A DNA stretch of 64,000 bases from Bacteroidota bacterium (lineage in GTDB: Bacteria > Bacteroidota > Bacteroidia > J057 > JADKCL01), in assembly GCA_016718825.1 (NCBI GenBank), contig JADKCL010000027.1:1-64000 (forward strand), given 5' to 3'. Positions within the stretch are counted from its first letter, which is position 1; every line of letters begins with the position of its first letter. The translations under genes were made by a program, and so were the position numbers. The notes under the pieces were generated by a model. The model was given only the letters and a program-made list of their open reading frames with translations. It was not told the origin of the DNA and did no database searches. Positions 52,578 through 60,531 of the stretch are shown here, piece after piece.

Positions 52578-52636
52578 AAAAAAAAATTAGGGGCCTCAAC
52601 CATCTTGTGGGAGTCCCCTAACCCTTGCTCTTGCTT
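52578..52636 (-). ncRNA. Putative small RNA / attenuator, copy E
   Basis: Hairpin 52621 to 52587 (TTAGGGG/CCCCTAA, same as D), T9 at 52586-52578, identical leader, predicted start about 52636. The gene downstream on this strand is in the opposite orientation (CotH-like), so here an attenuator role for a following gene is not possible. Confidence 0.5.
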
Positions 52637-52640
52637 GAAA

Positions 52641-52761
52641 CAAAGATGAGGCGACTTTTTGCGGTCGGCAAGGGCGTTCTTACGAGCTTCTTACGCGGAC
52701 TGATCCTCAAAAGCATTCTCCAATGCCATTCTGAATGCTTTTAGAACAAAAAAATCTTACG
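52641..52761 (-). promoter_or_regulatory. Control region of small RNA copy E
   Basis: -7 CATCTTTG (52641-52648), -33 TTG (52669-52671), intact CGTAAGA iterons at 52678-52684, 52689-52695 and 52755-52761 with 11- and 66-bp spacing. Confidence 0.45.
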
Positions 52762-52919
52762 TCCAAACATTTCTTATCAACTCGAAAATCATCCTTTGGG
52801 CGAAGAACCAAGGATGAATGTCAGCTTAAAAGTTCATTCGAAGGGGCAACAATGGCTTGTCAGGGCTGAAAAATCGTAAATTGACCTTTCAATTGTTCAT
52901 TCACCCAAAAAGAAAGCGC

Positions 52920-53528
52920 ATGAAGATTTCTACTTTCGTTTTAGCACTTTGCTTGGGCTGTTTGATGAGTTCGCCGGGGTTGAAGGCCCAAAATTATGTG
53001 AACTTTACCATCAATCAGCCTGCTGCACCCAGTTCGTCGTTTTCCTATACGATTCAGAACACAACCTATACCTTCACTGATCTGAGCTCGGGTACAGGTC
53101 TCACCTACAGTTGGACCTTTGGCGATGGCAATACGTCCACGCTTCAGAATCCCACCCATACTTACGCGACGGATGGCAACTATACCATCTGCCTGGGAAT
53201 TACCGACATCAACAACTGTACGAGCAACAGCTGCGACTCGGTCTTGGTGGTGGGCGTGCAAAATGCGATTCCGGGATTGACCTTCGAAGTGGCGCCGAAT
53301 CCATTTTCAGGTCAGACCGCGGTGAATTATGCACTGACCGAGGCTGCTGACATCAGCATTTCGGTGTACAACCTGCTCGGTGCACGTATGCAGACCGTGG
53401 TCAGTGGCCCGCTGGCCGCTGGCAGTTATCAGCAACGCATCGGCAGCGGATTGGCTGCAGGTAGCTACTTACTGGTATTTGAGGTAAACGGTAAGCAAAT
53501 GAGCCGTCGCATCGTCAAAGCACAATGA
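52920..53528 (+). CDS. Secreted PKD-domain protein with T9SS sorting domain
   Basis: 202 aa. Signal peptide MKISTFVLALCLGCLMSSPG, ending LKAQN. One PKD domain (TFTDLSSGTGLTYSWTFGDG, PTHTYATDGNYTICLGITD), then a T9SS type A sorting domain (VAPNPFSGQTAVNYALTE ... LAAGSYLLVFEV). Small surface protein. The ATG at 52920 starts the signal; the frame is open to 52857. The next gene begins 26 bp after its stop, so the two are probably cotranscribed. Confidence 0.8.
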   Translation: MKISTFVLALCLGCLMSSPGLKAQNYVNFTINQPAAPSSSFSYTIQNTTYTFTDLSSGTGLTYSWTFGDGNTSTLQNPTHTYATDGNYTICLGITDINNCTSNSCDSVLVVGVQNAIPGLTFEVAPNPFSGQTAVNYALTEAADISISVYNLLGARMQTVVSGPLAAGSYQQRIGSGLAAGSYLLVFEVNGKQMSRRIVKAQ

Positions 53529-53554
53529 TCCATCCACATCCAACAAGAAACAAC

Positions 53555-55096
53555 ATGAAAAAGTATATCAAAGGATTTTGGATAACATGCGGATGGATAT
53601 TGCTGGGTGGACTTTTCCAGCAGGCCTACTCCCAGTCTGCAATTTGTGACGGCGAAGAGGTGGTTTTGACCCTGAGCGGTTACACGGGAACGATCCAATG
53701 GGAATATTCCTCGAATCTCGGCGGCCCATTTACGCCATTGTCGGGCGTGGTGGGCGACAGTGCCTCCATTTTCCCGGATAGCAGCGGATTTTACCGCGCC
53801 GTGGTGACTTCAGGCACCTGCAACCCTTTTTATTCCGACACGCTTGAGATTCTGGTTCATCCGAATCCAATTGCAGATGCGGGTCCCGACAATGGTTTGT
53901 GCGCAGGCGGCACCGTCAACATTGGCGGCAGTCCAGCAGCATCTGGCGGAACTGCTCCCTACACCTATACTTGGACACCTTCTACAGGATTGTCCGCCGC
54001 CAACATCGCCAATCCCGATGCCGGGCCTGCTGTCACAACGACTTATTTGCTGACTGTCGTCGACACCAACGGCTGCAGCAGCAGCGATTCCATGACGGTG
54101 ACTGCCAATGACAGTCCGGTCGCGAATGCAGGTGCAGACGTCACGATCGCTTGTGGCGATTCGACGCAATTGGCAGGTGCAGCGACAAGTGGCGCAGCCC
54201 CTTACAGCTTCTCCTGGTCGCCCTCAACCGATCTGAGCAATGCTGCGATTGCCAATCCTTGGGCTTCGCCCAGCGGATTGACGGCTTATGGCCTCACTGT
54301 CACCGACTCCAATGGCTGCGTCGGAACAGATACGGTCACCGTCACAGTTGCAGGTGGCGGCCATGGCACATTGACCTTCGCCTACACCGGCACAATTGAC
54401 ACGAGTTTCGTGATCCCTTGCGCCGATTCGTTGGTGATCGAAGTCTGGGGCGCCGAAGGCGGCAACAACACGACTTCAACCGTTGCACCTGGCATGGGTG
54501 CCTACCAAAAGGGAACATTTGTCTTGGCTCCCGGCGGCAAACTCAAAGTTCTGGTCGGCGAAAAGCCCAGCTTTGGTGGCGGCAACGGCGGTGGCGGCGG
54601 GACCTTCGTCACGCTTCCCAACAATACCCCGCTGATCATCGCCGGCGGTGGTGGCGGTTCGGCGCAGACGACTGACTCGCCCAACAAGCATGGCCAAGCT
54701 GGCCAATCGGGTGGACTAGGCGCAGCTGGTGGCGGCGCCGGTGGCACGGGCGGCAACGGCGGGGCCATCGGCCCAAGCGGATTCCAATCGGGTGCAGGCG
54801 GTGGCTTGCTCACGAATGGCACGAACGGCTGGACGACCAATACAGGCGGATTGGCATTTGTAAATGGCGGCAGCGGCGGCACCGCCAACAGCCTTGCAAG
54901 AGGCGGCTTTGGCGGCGGCGGATCGGGTTCGTCTTACGTCGTCGGCGGCGCAGGTGGCGGATATTCCGGCGGTGGCTCCGGTGGCAACAGTTCCGCTGGC
55001 GTCGGTGGCGGTGGCGGCTCTTACAATGCAGGAACCAATCCCGTCAGCACCAGTGGCGTTCGCACCGGTCACGGGCAGGTCGTCATTACCTGGTAA
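53555..55096 (+). CDS. Secreted glycine-rich protein with Ig/PKD-like domains
   Basis: 513 aa. Signal peptide (MKKYIKGFWITCGWILLGGL ... AYSQS). An Ig-like domain (VVLTLSGYTGTIQWEYSSN) and two PKD/SprB-like repeats (ADAGPDNGLCAGGTVNIGGS, NAGADVTIACGDSTQLAGAA) are followed by a glycine-rich domain of about 220 residues. That domain begins FAYTGTIDTSFVIPCADSLV and has many GGGGGG runs (IIAGGGGGSA, GGFGGGGSGSSYVVGG), ending GHGQVVITW, the type seen in ALK-like and plant/bacterial glycine-rich surface proteins. There is no T9SS sorting domain. The frame opens at 53525 (ATGA overlap), but the signal starts at 53555. A terminator follows. Confidence 0.8.
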   Translation: MKKYIKGFWITCGWILLGGLFQQAYSQSAICDGEEVVLTLSGYTGTIQWEYSSNLGGPFTPLSGVVGDSASIFPDSSGFYRAVVTSGTCNPFYSDTLEILVHPNPIADAGPDNGLCAGGTVNIGGSPAASGGTAPYTYTWTPSTGLSAANIANPDAGPAVTTTYLLTVVDTNGCSSSDSMTVTANDSPVANAGADVTIACGDSTQLAGAATSGAAPYSFSWSPSTDLSNAAIANPWASPSGLTAYGLTVTDSNGCVGTDTVTVTVAGGGHGTLTFAYTGTIDTSFVIPCADSLVIEVWGAEGGNNTTSTVAPGMGAYQKGTFVLAPGGKLKVLVGEKPSFGGGNGGGGGTFVTLPNNTPLIIAGGGGGSAQTTDSPNKHGQAGQSGGLGAAGGGAGGTGGNGGAIGPSGFQSGAGGGLLTNGTNGWTTNTGGLAFVNGGSGGTANSLARGGFGGGGSGSSYVVGGAGGGYSGGGSGGNSSAGVGGGGGSYNAGTNPVSTSGVRTGHGQVVITW

Positions 55097-55110
55097 AAAA
55101 TCCTAATACA

Positions 55111-55154
55111 AAACGGCGCGAAAATGGAGTCAAAACTCTGTTTTTGCGCCGTTT
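55111..55154 (+). terminator. Terminator-like hairpin
   Basis: AAACGGCGC (55111-55119) pairs with GCGCCGTTT (55146-55154), with A-rich and T-rich shoulders. It closes the two-gene secreted-protein unit. Confidence 0.6.
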
Positions 55155-55272
55155 CGCATTCGAAGGGATTGGGTGTGTAACAATCCGGGGGAGTCGGCGC
55201 CATACTTCCGCACGGATCTGAACGTTTGCCTTTGGCGTAGGAGGTATGAAGTTTTTGATTAGGAACGCTTTT

Positions 55273-55314
55273 CGCCGGAGGCAAATGTTCGATGTCCTGC
55301 GGCAGGATGCCGCG
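55273..55314. repeat. REP-like half element, second copy
   Basis: CGCCGGAGGCAAATGTTCG (55273-55291) is the same arm as at 314-333, and GCGGCAGGATGCCGC (55300-55314) the same core as at 341-355. The right arm is missing. A dispersed motif (55353-55367) is the only other feature in the 377-bp gap 55097-55473. Confidence 0.65.
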
Positions 55315-55473
55315 GACTCAAAGACGAATTCAACACGCAACTTGATTCGGCAAATTAGCTTCGCTGATCTAAAGATTCTGTAAATTCTGCTCATGATGTT
55401 GCCCAGTGATCCAAAACGACCGTGGCTTGCGTAAATACCTTGCGGAAAGTAGGATTATTAAAGTATTTGAAAG

Positions 55474-56895
55474 ATGGATCGACTCCTTGAAAATCAAAAA
55501 GGCATTCAGTTTTGGGTAGAAATGCTGATTCCGGTTAATTACCTTAGCGACGAACGCAGTCTCCGCAAGGCACGGCTGTTGGTGCTCTTTTACCTTTCGA
55601 CGGCGATTTTTTTGGGCGCCTTTGCGGCCTTGTACCATTTGGTCGGGTATTCTTTGGGCGTTTGGGCCTGCACCTACGGTGCCGCGGTGGTTCCATTGCT
55701 CCTTTTTGTCTTTCACCGCAGCGGAAGTTTTGGCATCACAACGGCGGTCTTCGACTTCAATGCCATTGTCATGTTTTCCATCCTGATTTACGGAACGGGC
55801 GGCATCAATTCGAGCATCGTCCCGTGGTTGGCGATCGTCCCGGCTTCTGGATTTGTCTTTTACGGCTGGAGACGCGGCTTGATGATGTCACTGGTTTGCT
55901 TGATCGAAATAGTCATACTCTACGTTTTGAAGGCCAAGGGAATGGAGCTCCCCAGACTATATGACCTTCAATACACGCAGCTACTGAATTTGATTGTCCA
56001 GCTTGGTCTGATGGCCTATATTTTTATGATTTTGCTGATTTATGAGGTCTCCAGAGAACGCACCATTCGACAGCTCGACGAATTGAATGCCGACCTTGCC
56101 TACCGCAAGCTTGAAGTGGAGCTGCAAAGGGAGGCATTGCGCGAGAGCAATACCCGCATCGTCAACACCAACGCCAACTTGGAATTGAAGGTCGCCTCCC
56201 GAACGGAGAAATTGCAGCAGGCTAAAAAGGAACTTGATACCTTTCTCTACGAAGCTGCGCATGCCCTGCGGCGGCCCGTAGCACGGATTATGGGGCTGGT
56301 TTCGATTTTGCGGTCCGAGCCTGAGAATATCCCCACAGCATTGGCGATGCAGGACCATATCGACCGCAGCACGGCGCTGATGGACCAAATGTTGCATAAA
56401 CTCATTCTCGTAAGCGAAATTGACGGTCGCACATCCACGACGGAAAACATTGAGGTCCTGAACTTTTGCAACGCGATTCTCGCGGACCGGATGACGGAAA
56501 CCCAGAAGTCAGAAAGTGGCCTTCAGGTTGAAATTTCCGCGGATCTCATGGTCAATGCGGATCCGTTTTTTTTGCTCCGTGTGGCCTTCGAAAATGTGCT
56601 TGACAATGCCCTCCAATACTCCGCAAAAACGGGAAGAAAGCCGGAAATTTGCATTGCAGCGACTAAGGAAGACGGTGAAATATTGCTTCAAATCACAGAC
56701 AACGGTCTCGGCATTCCAGCCACAGAAATCGGCCGTGTCACCGAGATGTTTTTCCGTGCAACCGAAAAAGTTCCCGGCGGAGGTCTGGGGCTTTACCTTG
56801 TACAGAAATCGCTCGATAAAATGGGCGGAACAATGCTCATTTCCAGCGAATTGGGCGTCGGAACGGTTGTGGAGTTGAGGTTTATGAATGGCTAG
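55474..56895 (+). CDS. Membrane sensor histidine kinase
   Basis: 473 aa. About six N-terminal transmembrane helices (residues 35-195; e.g. LVLFYLSTAIFLGAFAALYH, LLNLIVQLGLMAYIFMILLI) form a 7TM/5TM-like sensor with no large periplasmic domain. A coiled coil (EVELQREALRESNTRIVNTN) leads to the dimerisation box FLYEAAHALRRPVARIMGLV with His near residue 266, then a HATPase domain with FENVLDNALQY, ITDNGLGIPATE and GGGLGLYLVQKSLDKMGGT. No response regulator is adjacent, so it is an orphan kinase. The next gene is convergent. Confidence 0.92.
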   Translation: MDRLLENQKGIQFWVEMLIPVNYLSDERSLRKARLLVLFYLSTAIFLGAFAALYHLVGYSLGVWACTYGAAVVPLLLFVFHRSGSFGITTAVFDFNAIVMFSILIYGTGGINSSIVPWLAIVPASGFVFYGWRRGLMMSLVCLIEIVILYVLKAKGMELPRLYDLQYTQLLNLIVQLGLMAYIFMILLIYEVSRERTIRQLDELNADLAYRKLEVELQREALRESNTRIVNTNANLELKVASRTEKLQQAKKELDTFLYEAAHALRRPVARIMGLVSILRSEPENIPTALAMQDHIDRSTALMDQMLHKLILVSEIDGRTSTTENIEVLNFCNAILADRMTETQKSESGLQVEISADLMVNADPFFLLRVAFENVLDNALQYSAKTGRKPEICIAATKEDGEILLQITDNGLGIPATEIGRVTEMFFRATEKVPGGGLGLYLVQKSLDKMGGTMLISSELGVGTVVELRFMNG

Positions 56896-56923
56896 CCTAT
56901 TCCGCAAGTGATTGCAAAAATGC

Positions 56924-57637
56924 TCAGGTCTTCGCTGTCGCAGCGGCAATGCAATGCAGGACCTTTTGGGGATCACATCCATTCAATCCAGCACCCCATG
57001 CCGAATTGAATTCAAGCATAAACCATCCCAAATCAGGATTGAACGCTAGATCAACTACGTAGGTGCGAGGCAAGTCGCTTGCATGCGCTTGCGCAAAGGC
57101 GGAGACCAGCAATTCGGCTTCTGCCAAATCGCCTTCCCCTTCATAAATCGCGGAAGCTTGAACCTCACCATCCAAAACAAAAAACCGTGACTCCGCAGAA
57201 ATCTCCACCTTTTCAGAAGTCAAAACAGCTTCCTTGCCCGGCAAATCCAAAGTAGCTGCCTGCAATTCCGAAAGGCTTTGGTACACGGCTGCTACGAATT
57301 GTTTTGGAATGACCGGCTTCACAAACAAGGGAAAATCGCTTTCCACCAGTTCGGCAAGATCGCGCTGCAATACTGTGCGTTTCGTCCATTCCTTGGAAAT
57401 GCGCCCGATCAAGGCATCGTCCGGCGAAAGCAATTTCAATCCCAACACCTGCGCCAAAACTTGGGCAAAGGTATCGTTGCCGTAAATCGCCACAGCTTCA
57501 TTGTCGGCCAAGTCCGGCTTCACCCAAAACTTCTCGACGCGTCGCACGCGCCCACCTGCGGCCTCCCATGCTTGCGCGACGCGATCCCTTTCCTCATCGG
57601 ATTTGGCTGGAGTCAACAATGTTGTCGCATTCTTCAT
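56924..57637 (-). CDS. ATP-grasp domain protein
   Basis: 237 aa, cytoplasmic. KEWTKRTVLQRDLAELVESDFPLFVKPV, then ESRFFVLDGEVQASAIYEGE and VVDLAFNPDLGWFMLEFNSAWG are typical of small ATP-grasp proteins (DUF4343-like), in which the last block holds the metal-binding Glu and Asn. Such enzymes ligate a carboxylate to an amine or thiol; the substrate is unknown. Located 9 bp behind the PEP/pyruvate-binding gene, on the same strand, likely one operon. This neighbour also carries an ATP-grasp-type fold. Confidence 0.75.
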   Translation of the reverse strand: MKNATTLLTPAKSDEERDRVAQAWEAAGGRVRRVEKFWVKPDLADNEAVAIYGNDTFAQVLAQVLGLKLLSPDDALIGRISKEWTKRTVLQRDLAELVESDFPLFVKPVIPKQFVAAVYQSLSELQAATLDLPGKEAVLTSEKVEISAESRFFVLDGEVQASAIYEGEGDLAEAELLVSAFAQAHASDLPRTYVVDLAFNPDLGWFMLEFNSAWGAGLNGCDPQKVLHCIAAATAKT

Positions 57638-57646
57638 TCCGCTGAA

Positions 57647-58816
57647 TTATTCCGGCAAAACTTGCCCCAACAACCGCGCCTGTTTGATGTAAATCTGAAA
57701 GCCGCCCTCGCGGCGCCGCACGACTTTGAATTCAATGTCGACGCCGTAACGGATCTTTCCGTATTGCGGCGCACGCGCCTTGAAATCACGATGCACTTGG
57801 ACGGCCAAGTCTTTCAATTCCAGCAGGGTAGCGGCGAGCGAATCCTGCAAAAAGACATCGTGGAGATTGCTTTTGGACTCGATGGAATATTTCGTGGCGG
57901 ATGAATTCTTGAAAACCAGCGCTTCAGGCACCTGCCCACCTTCTGGATTGGTGACCGCAGCCTCCCCGAATTGCGAATTGACGACAACGGCAAAATCGGT
58001 TTGATCGGGAACCGTGAGCACCACCCCGTTGGCATATTCTTTCCCATAAGCCTCATTGATGAGGATCGCCATGGCGACTTTGCGGTGGTCGATGAAGTAA
58101 TATTCCCGTTCGGCCCAAGCGTGGGGCGTCCAGACGGCGGCGTATATCTGGAGAATGCGGTTTTGAAGCTTGGCAGGAATTTCGTCGGCATCCAGTCCCT
58201 TGGAGAGGTAAAGCCCTGCGCCGTTGAAGCTTGGCAAATCCTCACAATTGGTGCTGCTCCGCAGTCGGATGCGCTGTCCTGGAAAATGCGTTTTGAGGGT
58301 TTCGGAGACTTCCACGAGCATTTGGGGGTCGATTTTCGCCTTCAAAATCTCCGCGCGGATGTTTTCCAGCCGCTTTTCAATTTCGGCGGGCGTCAAATTG
58401 GCCTTTTCCAGCAGCAGTGCGTCGATCAAGTTCGCAACATTCCCTTGTTGGATGACTTGCTGATAATAAACAAAGGGAATGGCAAATCCGGGCCTGACGT
58501 AGGCTGGAAAACGCCGTTGAATAATGGCATAATTGGCGGCCTTGGCGCCGATCACATTCGGCTCCAACAACAAAAAAAGGCCGGAACTTGCCGAATTGAA
58601 AGGGTCACCTTTGGCCAAATCGACGATGCCTTTCTGGGCGAAATTGGGTTCCGGCAATTCGACTTTGACCTGGTGTTTGGCCCAGAAGGCCTCGGCTTCT
58701 TTGAGCGTCGCGTCGTGCAAGGTGATGCGTTGATCGGTGCATTCGACGCGGGTGAGTTTGCCGATGCGGGCATGCAAACCGGGAATGGCCGCCGTGTCGA
58801 GGGCGTAAAGGTTCAA
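57647..58816 (-). CDS. Exported PEP/pyruvate-binding domain protein, C-terminal part
   Basis: 389 residues in this frame, starting inside the gene: the codons before the ATG continue upstream as AQTPLSHINLLAKNRGTLNL, a motif of pyruvate-phosphate-dikinase-like swivelling domains. The main body is a PPDK_N ATP-grasp fold: FLLLEPNVIGAKAANYAIIQ, then RIRLRSSTNCEDLPSFNGAG, and NEAYGKEYANGVVLTVPDQT. These domains bind ATP and phosphorylate pyruvate or similar substrates. The N-terminal half is in another frame (58813-59619). ATP-grasp neighbour downstream. Confidence 0.75.
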   Translation of the reverse strand: MNLYALDTAAIPGLHARIGKLTRVECTDQRITLHDATLKEAEAFWAKHQVKVELPEPNFAQKGIVDLAKGDPFNSASSGLFLLLEPNVIGAKAANYAIIQRRFPAYVRPGFAIPFVYYQQVIQQGNVANLIDALLLEKANLTPAEIEKRLENIRAEILKAKIDPQMLVEVSETLKTHFPGQRIRLRSSTNCEDLPSFNGAGLYLSKGLDADEIPAKLQNRILQIYAAVWTPHAWAEREYYFIDHRKVAMAILINEAYGKEYANGVVLTVPDQTDFAVVVNSQFGEAAVTNPEGGQVPEALVFKNSSATKYSIESKSNLHDVFLQDSLAATLLELKDLAVQVHRDFKARAPQYGKIRYGVDIEFKVVRRREGGFQIYIKQARLLGQVLPE

Positions 58817-59619
58817 AGTGCCGCGATTTTTGGCGAGCAGGTTGATGTGGGACAGAGGTGTTTGGGCTTCGAGGTAATGATGCCGTTCACAGGCGGCACG
58901 CGCAGGGGCGTTTGCGCATACACGACGATGTCTTGTGCCGTCGGCCGGAAATTGGTCTCTTCGCCTGCCTTCACGTAGCGCAAATAGCCGAATCCCGTTC
59001 CTGCATTGAGGATTTTCACCTTTTCGCCGCCCATCAAGGTGACCAACTGATTGGTGGTTTTGTTGGGGAATCCTGCCTGGTTAAGTGCCGGGGCGAGGGC
59101 CACATTGGGCTGACTTTCAGGATTGGTGGAAAGGATCACAATGCCATTCGAAGTCTTTCCCGTAGCCTGCCGAATGTAATCCTGCACAGTTTTGAGCAAG
59201 CGCAAGGTGGTTTCGGTCATTTGCTGGGCATTGTCGCGGTAGGCATAGTCTTCGATCCGGATCGCCCATTCGTAGGATTTGCCTTCCAGTACAGGCGGCT
59301 TTTTCCGGAGATCGAATAGGAAAAACGGCATGTATTTGCGCTGGGCGTGGTCGCGGACCTGTTCCTTGAATTGGGCGAAGGTGATCCCGGTTTTCAGCGC
59401 CACCGAAATGTATTGCGCATGGCCTTTGTACTGAATCGCATCGTAAAGATGGATTTTAGCCGCGGGCTTGTCCCAATCGGTGGCCACGCCCGTCCAAGTA
59501 GGAATGGATTCGAAGGAAAGAAACTGAAATTGCCGGTCTTGGTAGACGGATTGCGCGGACAAAACGCGCGCGCACAACACCATCAGCAATGTTCCCAAAC
59601 CCCGCTTGATCAGCTTCAT
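58813..59619 (-). CDS. Exported PEP/pyruvate-binding domain protein, N-terminal part
   Basis: Begins with a signal peptide (MKLIKRGLGTLLMVLCARVL, ending SAQS), so the product leaves the cytoplasm. The following domain (YDAIQYKGHAQYISVALKTG, RKYMPFFLFDLRKKP) has no name I can give. At about 58871 the frame breaks: ...NGIITSKPKHLCPT should read TSEAQTPLSHINLLAKN, which one extra G in TCGAAGCC would give. The full gene 57647-59619 would code for about 657 residues. The start at 59619 is the ATG of the signal peptide; the frame is open to 59811. Confidence 0.7.
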   Translation of the reverse strand: MKLIKRGLGTLLMVLCARVLSAQSVYQDRQFQFLSFESIPTWTGVATDWDKPAAKIHLYDAIQYKGHAQYISVALKTGITFAQFKEQVRDHAQRKYMPFFLFDLRKKPPVLEGKSYEWAIRIEDYAYRDNAQQMTETTLRLLKTVQDYIRQATGKTSNGIVILSTNPESQPNVALAPALNQAGFPNKTTNQLVTLMGGEKVKILNAGTGFGYLRYVKAGEETNFRPTAQDIVVYAQTPLRVPPVNGIITSKPKHLCPTSTCSPKIAAL

Positions 59620-59707
59620 AACACGTTGTATTTCATCGTTTCCGAGCATCGAGTATCCACAAGCAAAACGCAAGCCAAAAGCTCCTTCAGTGGTCTGCAA
59701 CGGCGAC

Positions 59708-60055
59708 CTACCTGAACCAACCGTCCAGCTGTTCGCCTTTCTTCTGCATATCTTCGAAGCCAGCACATCCCTCTGCTTCGGATTTGGGAAATTTGTCGCC
59801 CGCTGCCTCATCGACTTCCTCGAGTTTGGCCTTCAGTGCCCCGAATTTGGACAAGACCTCGGCGCTCATTTCCTCGGGCGACTTGGCATCACCTTTTACC
59901 TCGATGGCTTCGTCGAGCAACGAATTCAGGGCATCCACAAAGTCGCAGGGCGTGGTGAGTTCACTTACCTGAATGTCCAATGCCGATTTCTTGCAGCCTG
60001 AGACTGCCAAACCAACGAACAGAATAAGAACCAAGAATACATTCGATATTTTCAT
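59708..60055 (-). CDS. Small lipoprotein, paralog 1
   Basis: 115 aa. Starts MKISNVFLVLILFVGLAVSG, lipobox LAVSGC, then KKS. The body is helical and charged, with two conserved cysteines (TPCDFVDALNSLLDEAIEVK, EGCAGFEDMQ), one pair possibly disulfide-linked. About half identical to the gene at 60133-60480 and the same length, so a tandem duplication. Function unknown. Confidence 0.7.
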   Translation of the reverse strand: MKISNVFLVLILFVGLAVSGCKKSALDIQVSELTTPCDFVDALNSLLDEAIEVKGDAKSPEEMSAEVLSKFGALKAKLEEVDEAAGDKFPKSEAEGCAGFEDMQKKGEQLDGWFR

Positions 60056-60132
60056 ACATACAATGATTGATCTTAATGGGATTATGTGTCAAACAGTTGT
60101 GCCGAATGGCCGATCCTGATGGCAGGGCTGCT

Positions 60133-60480
60133 TCAATGGAGCCACCCACGGAGCTGCTTGACTTTATCTTGCAGGGACCCGTAATGCTCACATTTTTGTG
60201 CTTCTTCTTTCGGAAATTTTGCTTCCGCCCCGCTTTTGACTTCATCGATCTTCTTGTCCAAAGCCAGTCGTTTCTGCTCGTCAGCAGCGCTCAATTCTTC
60301 TTTCGAATTCGCGCTGCCTTTGACGGCAATCATTTCGTCCATCAAGGATTCCAAGGCATCCACAAATTCGCAGGCCGTTTTGAGATCGCTGACCTGAATG
60401 TCCATGGGCGACTTTTTGCAGCCCGAAACTGCCAAACCGACGAATAAAATCAGCGCAAAGAAGAGATTCGATATTTTCAT
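60133..60480 (-). CDS. Small lipoprotein, paralog 2
   Basis: 115 aa, signal MKISNLFFALILFVGLAVSG followed by Cys. Same architecture as paralog 1 (TACEFVDALESLMDEMIAVK, QKCEHYGSLQDK); the signal and the first 40 mature residues are best conserved, the C-terminal third is more diverged. First gene of the tandem, 77 bp apart. Possible dosage or divergent ligand specificity; nothing further can be said. Confidence 0.7.
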   Translation of the reverse strand: MKISNLFFALILFVGLAVSGCKKSPMDIQVSDLKTACEFVDALESLMDEMIAVKGSANSKEELSAADEQKRLALDKKIDEVKSGAEAKFPKEEAQKCEHYGSLQDKVKQLRGWLH

Positions 60481-60531
60481 ACAGTCAAATTTTGGAGTTT
60501 CAATGAAGGAATGCGAAGCAGCAAGGAGGGA

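Noticed and set aside
38776..52621. Integron attC sites
   Set aside because: The inverted heptamers are TTAGGG...CCCTAA, opposite to the RYYYAAC...GTTRRRY order of attC; no integrase is seen and the genes between are long, with their own promoters.
38700..52800. CRISPR array
   Set aside because: The repeats are kilobases apart with genes between, and no spacer-like unit or cas gene is present.
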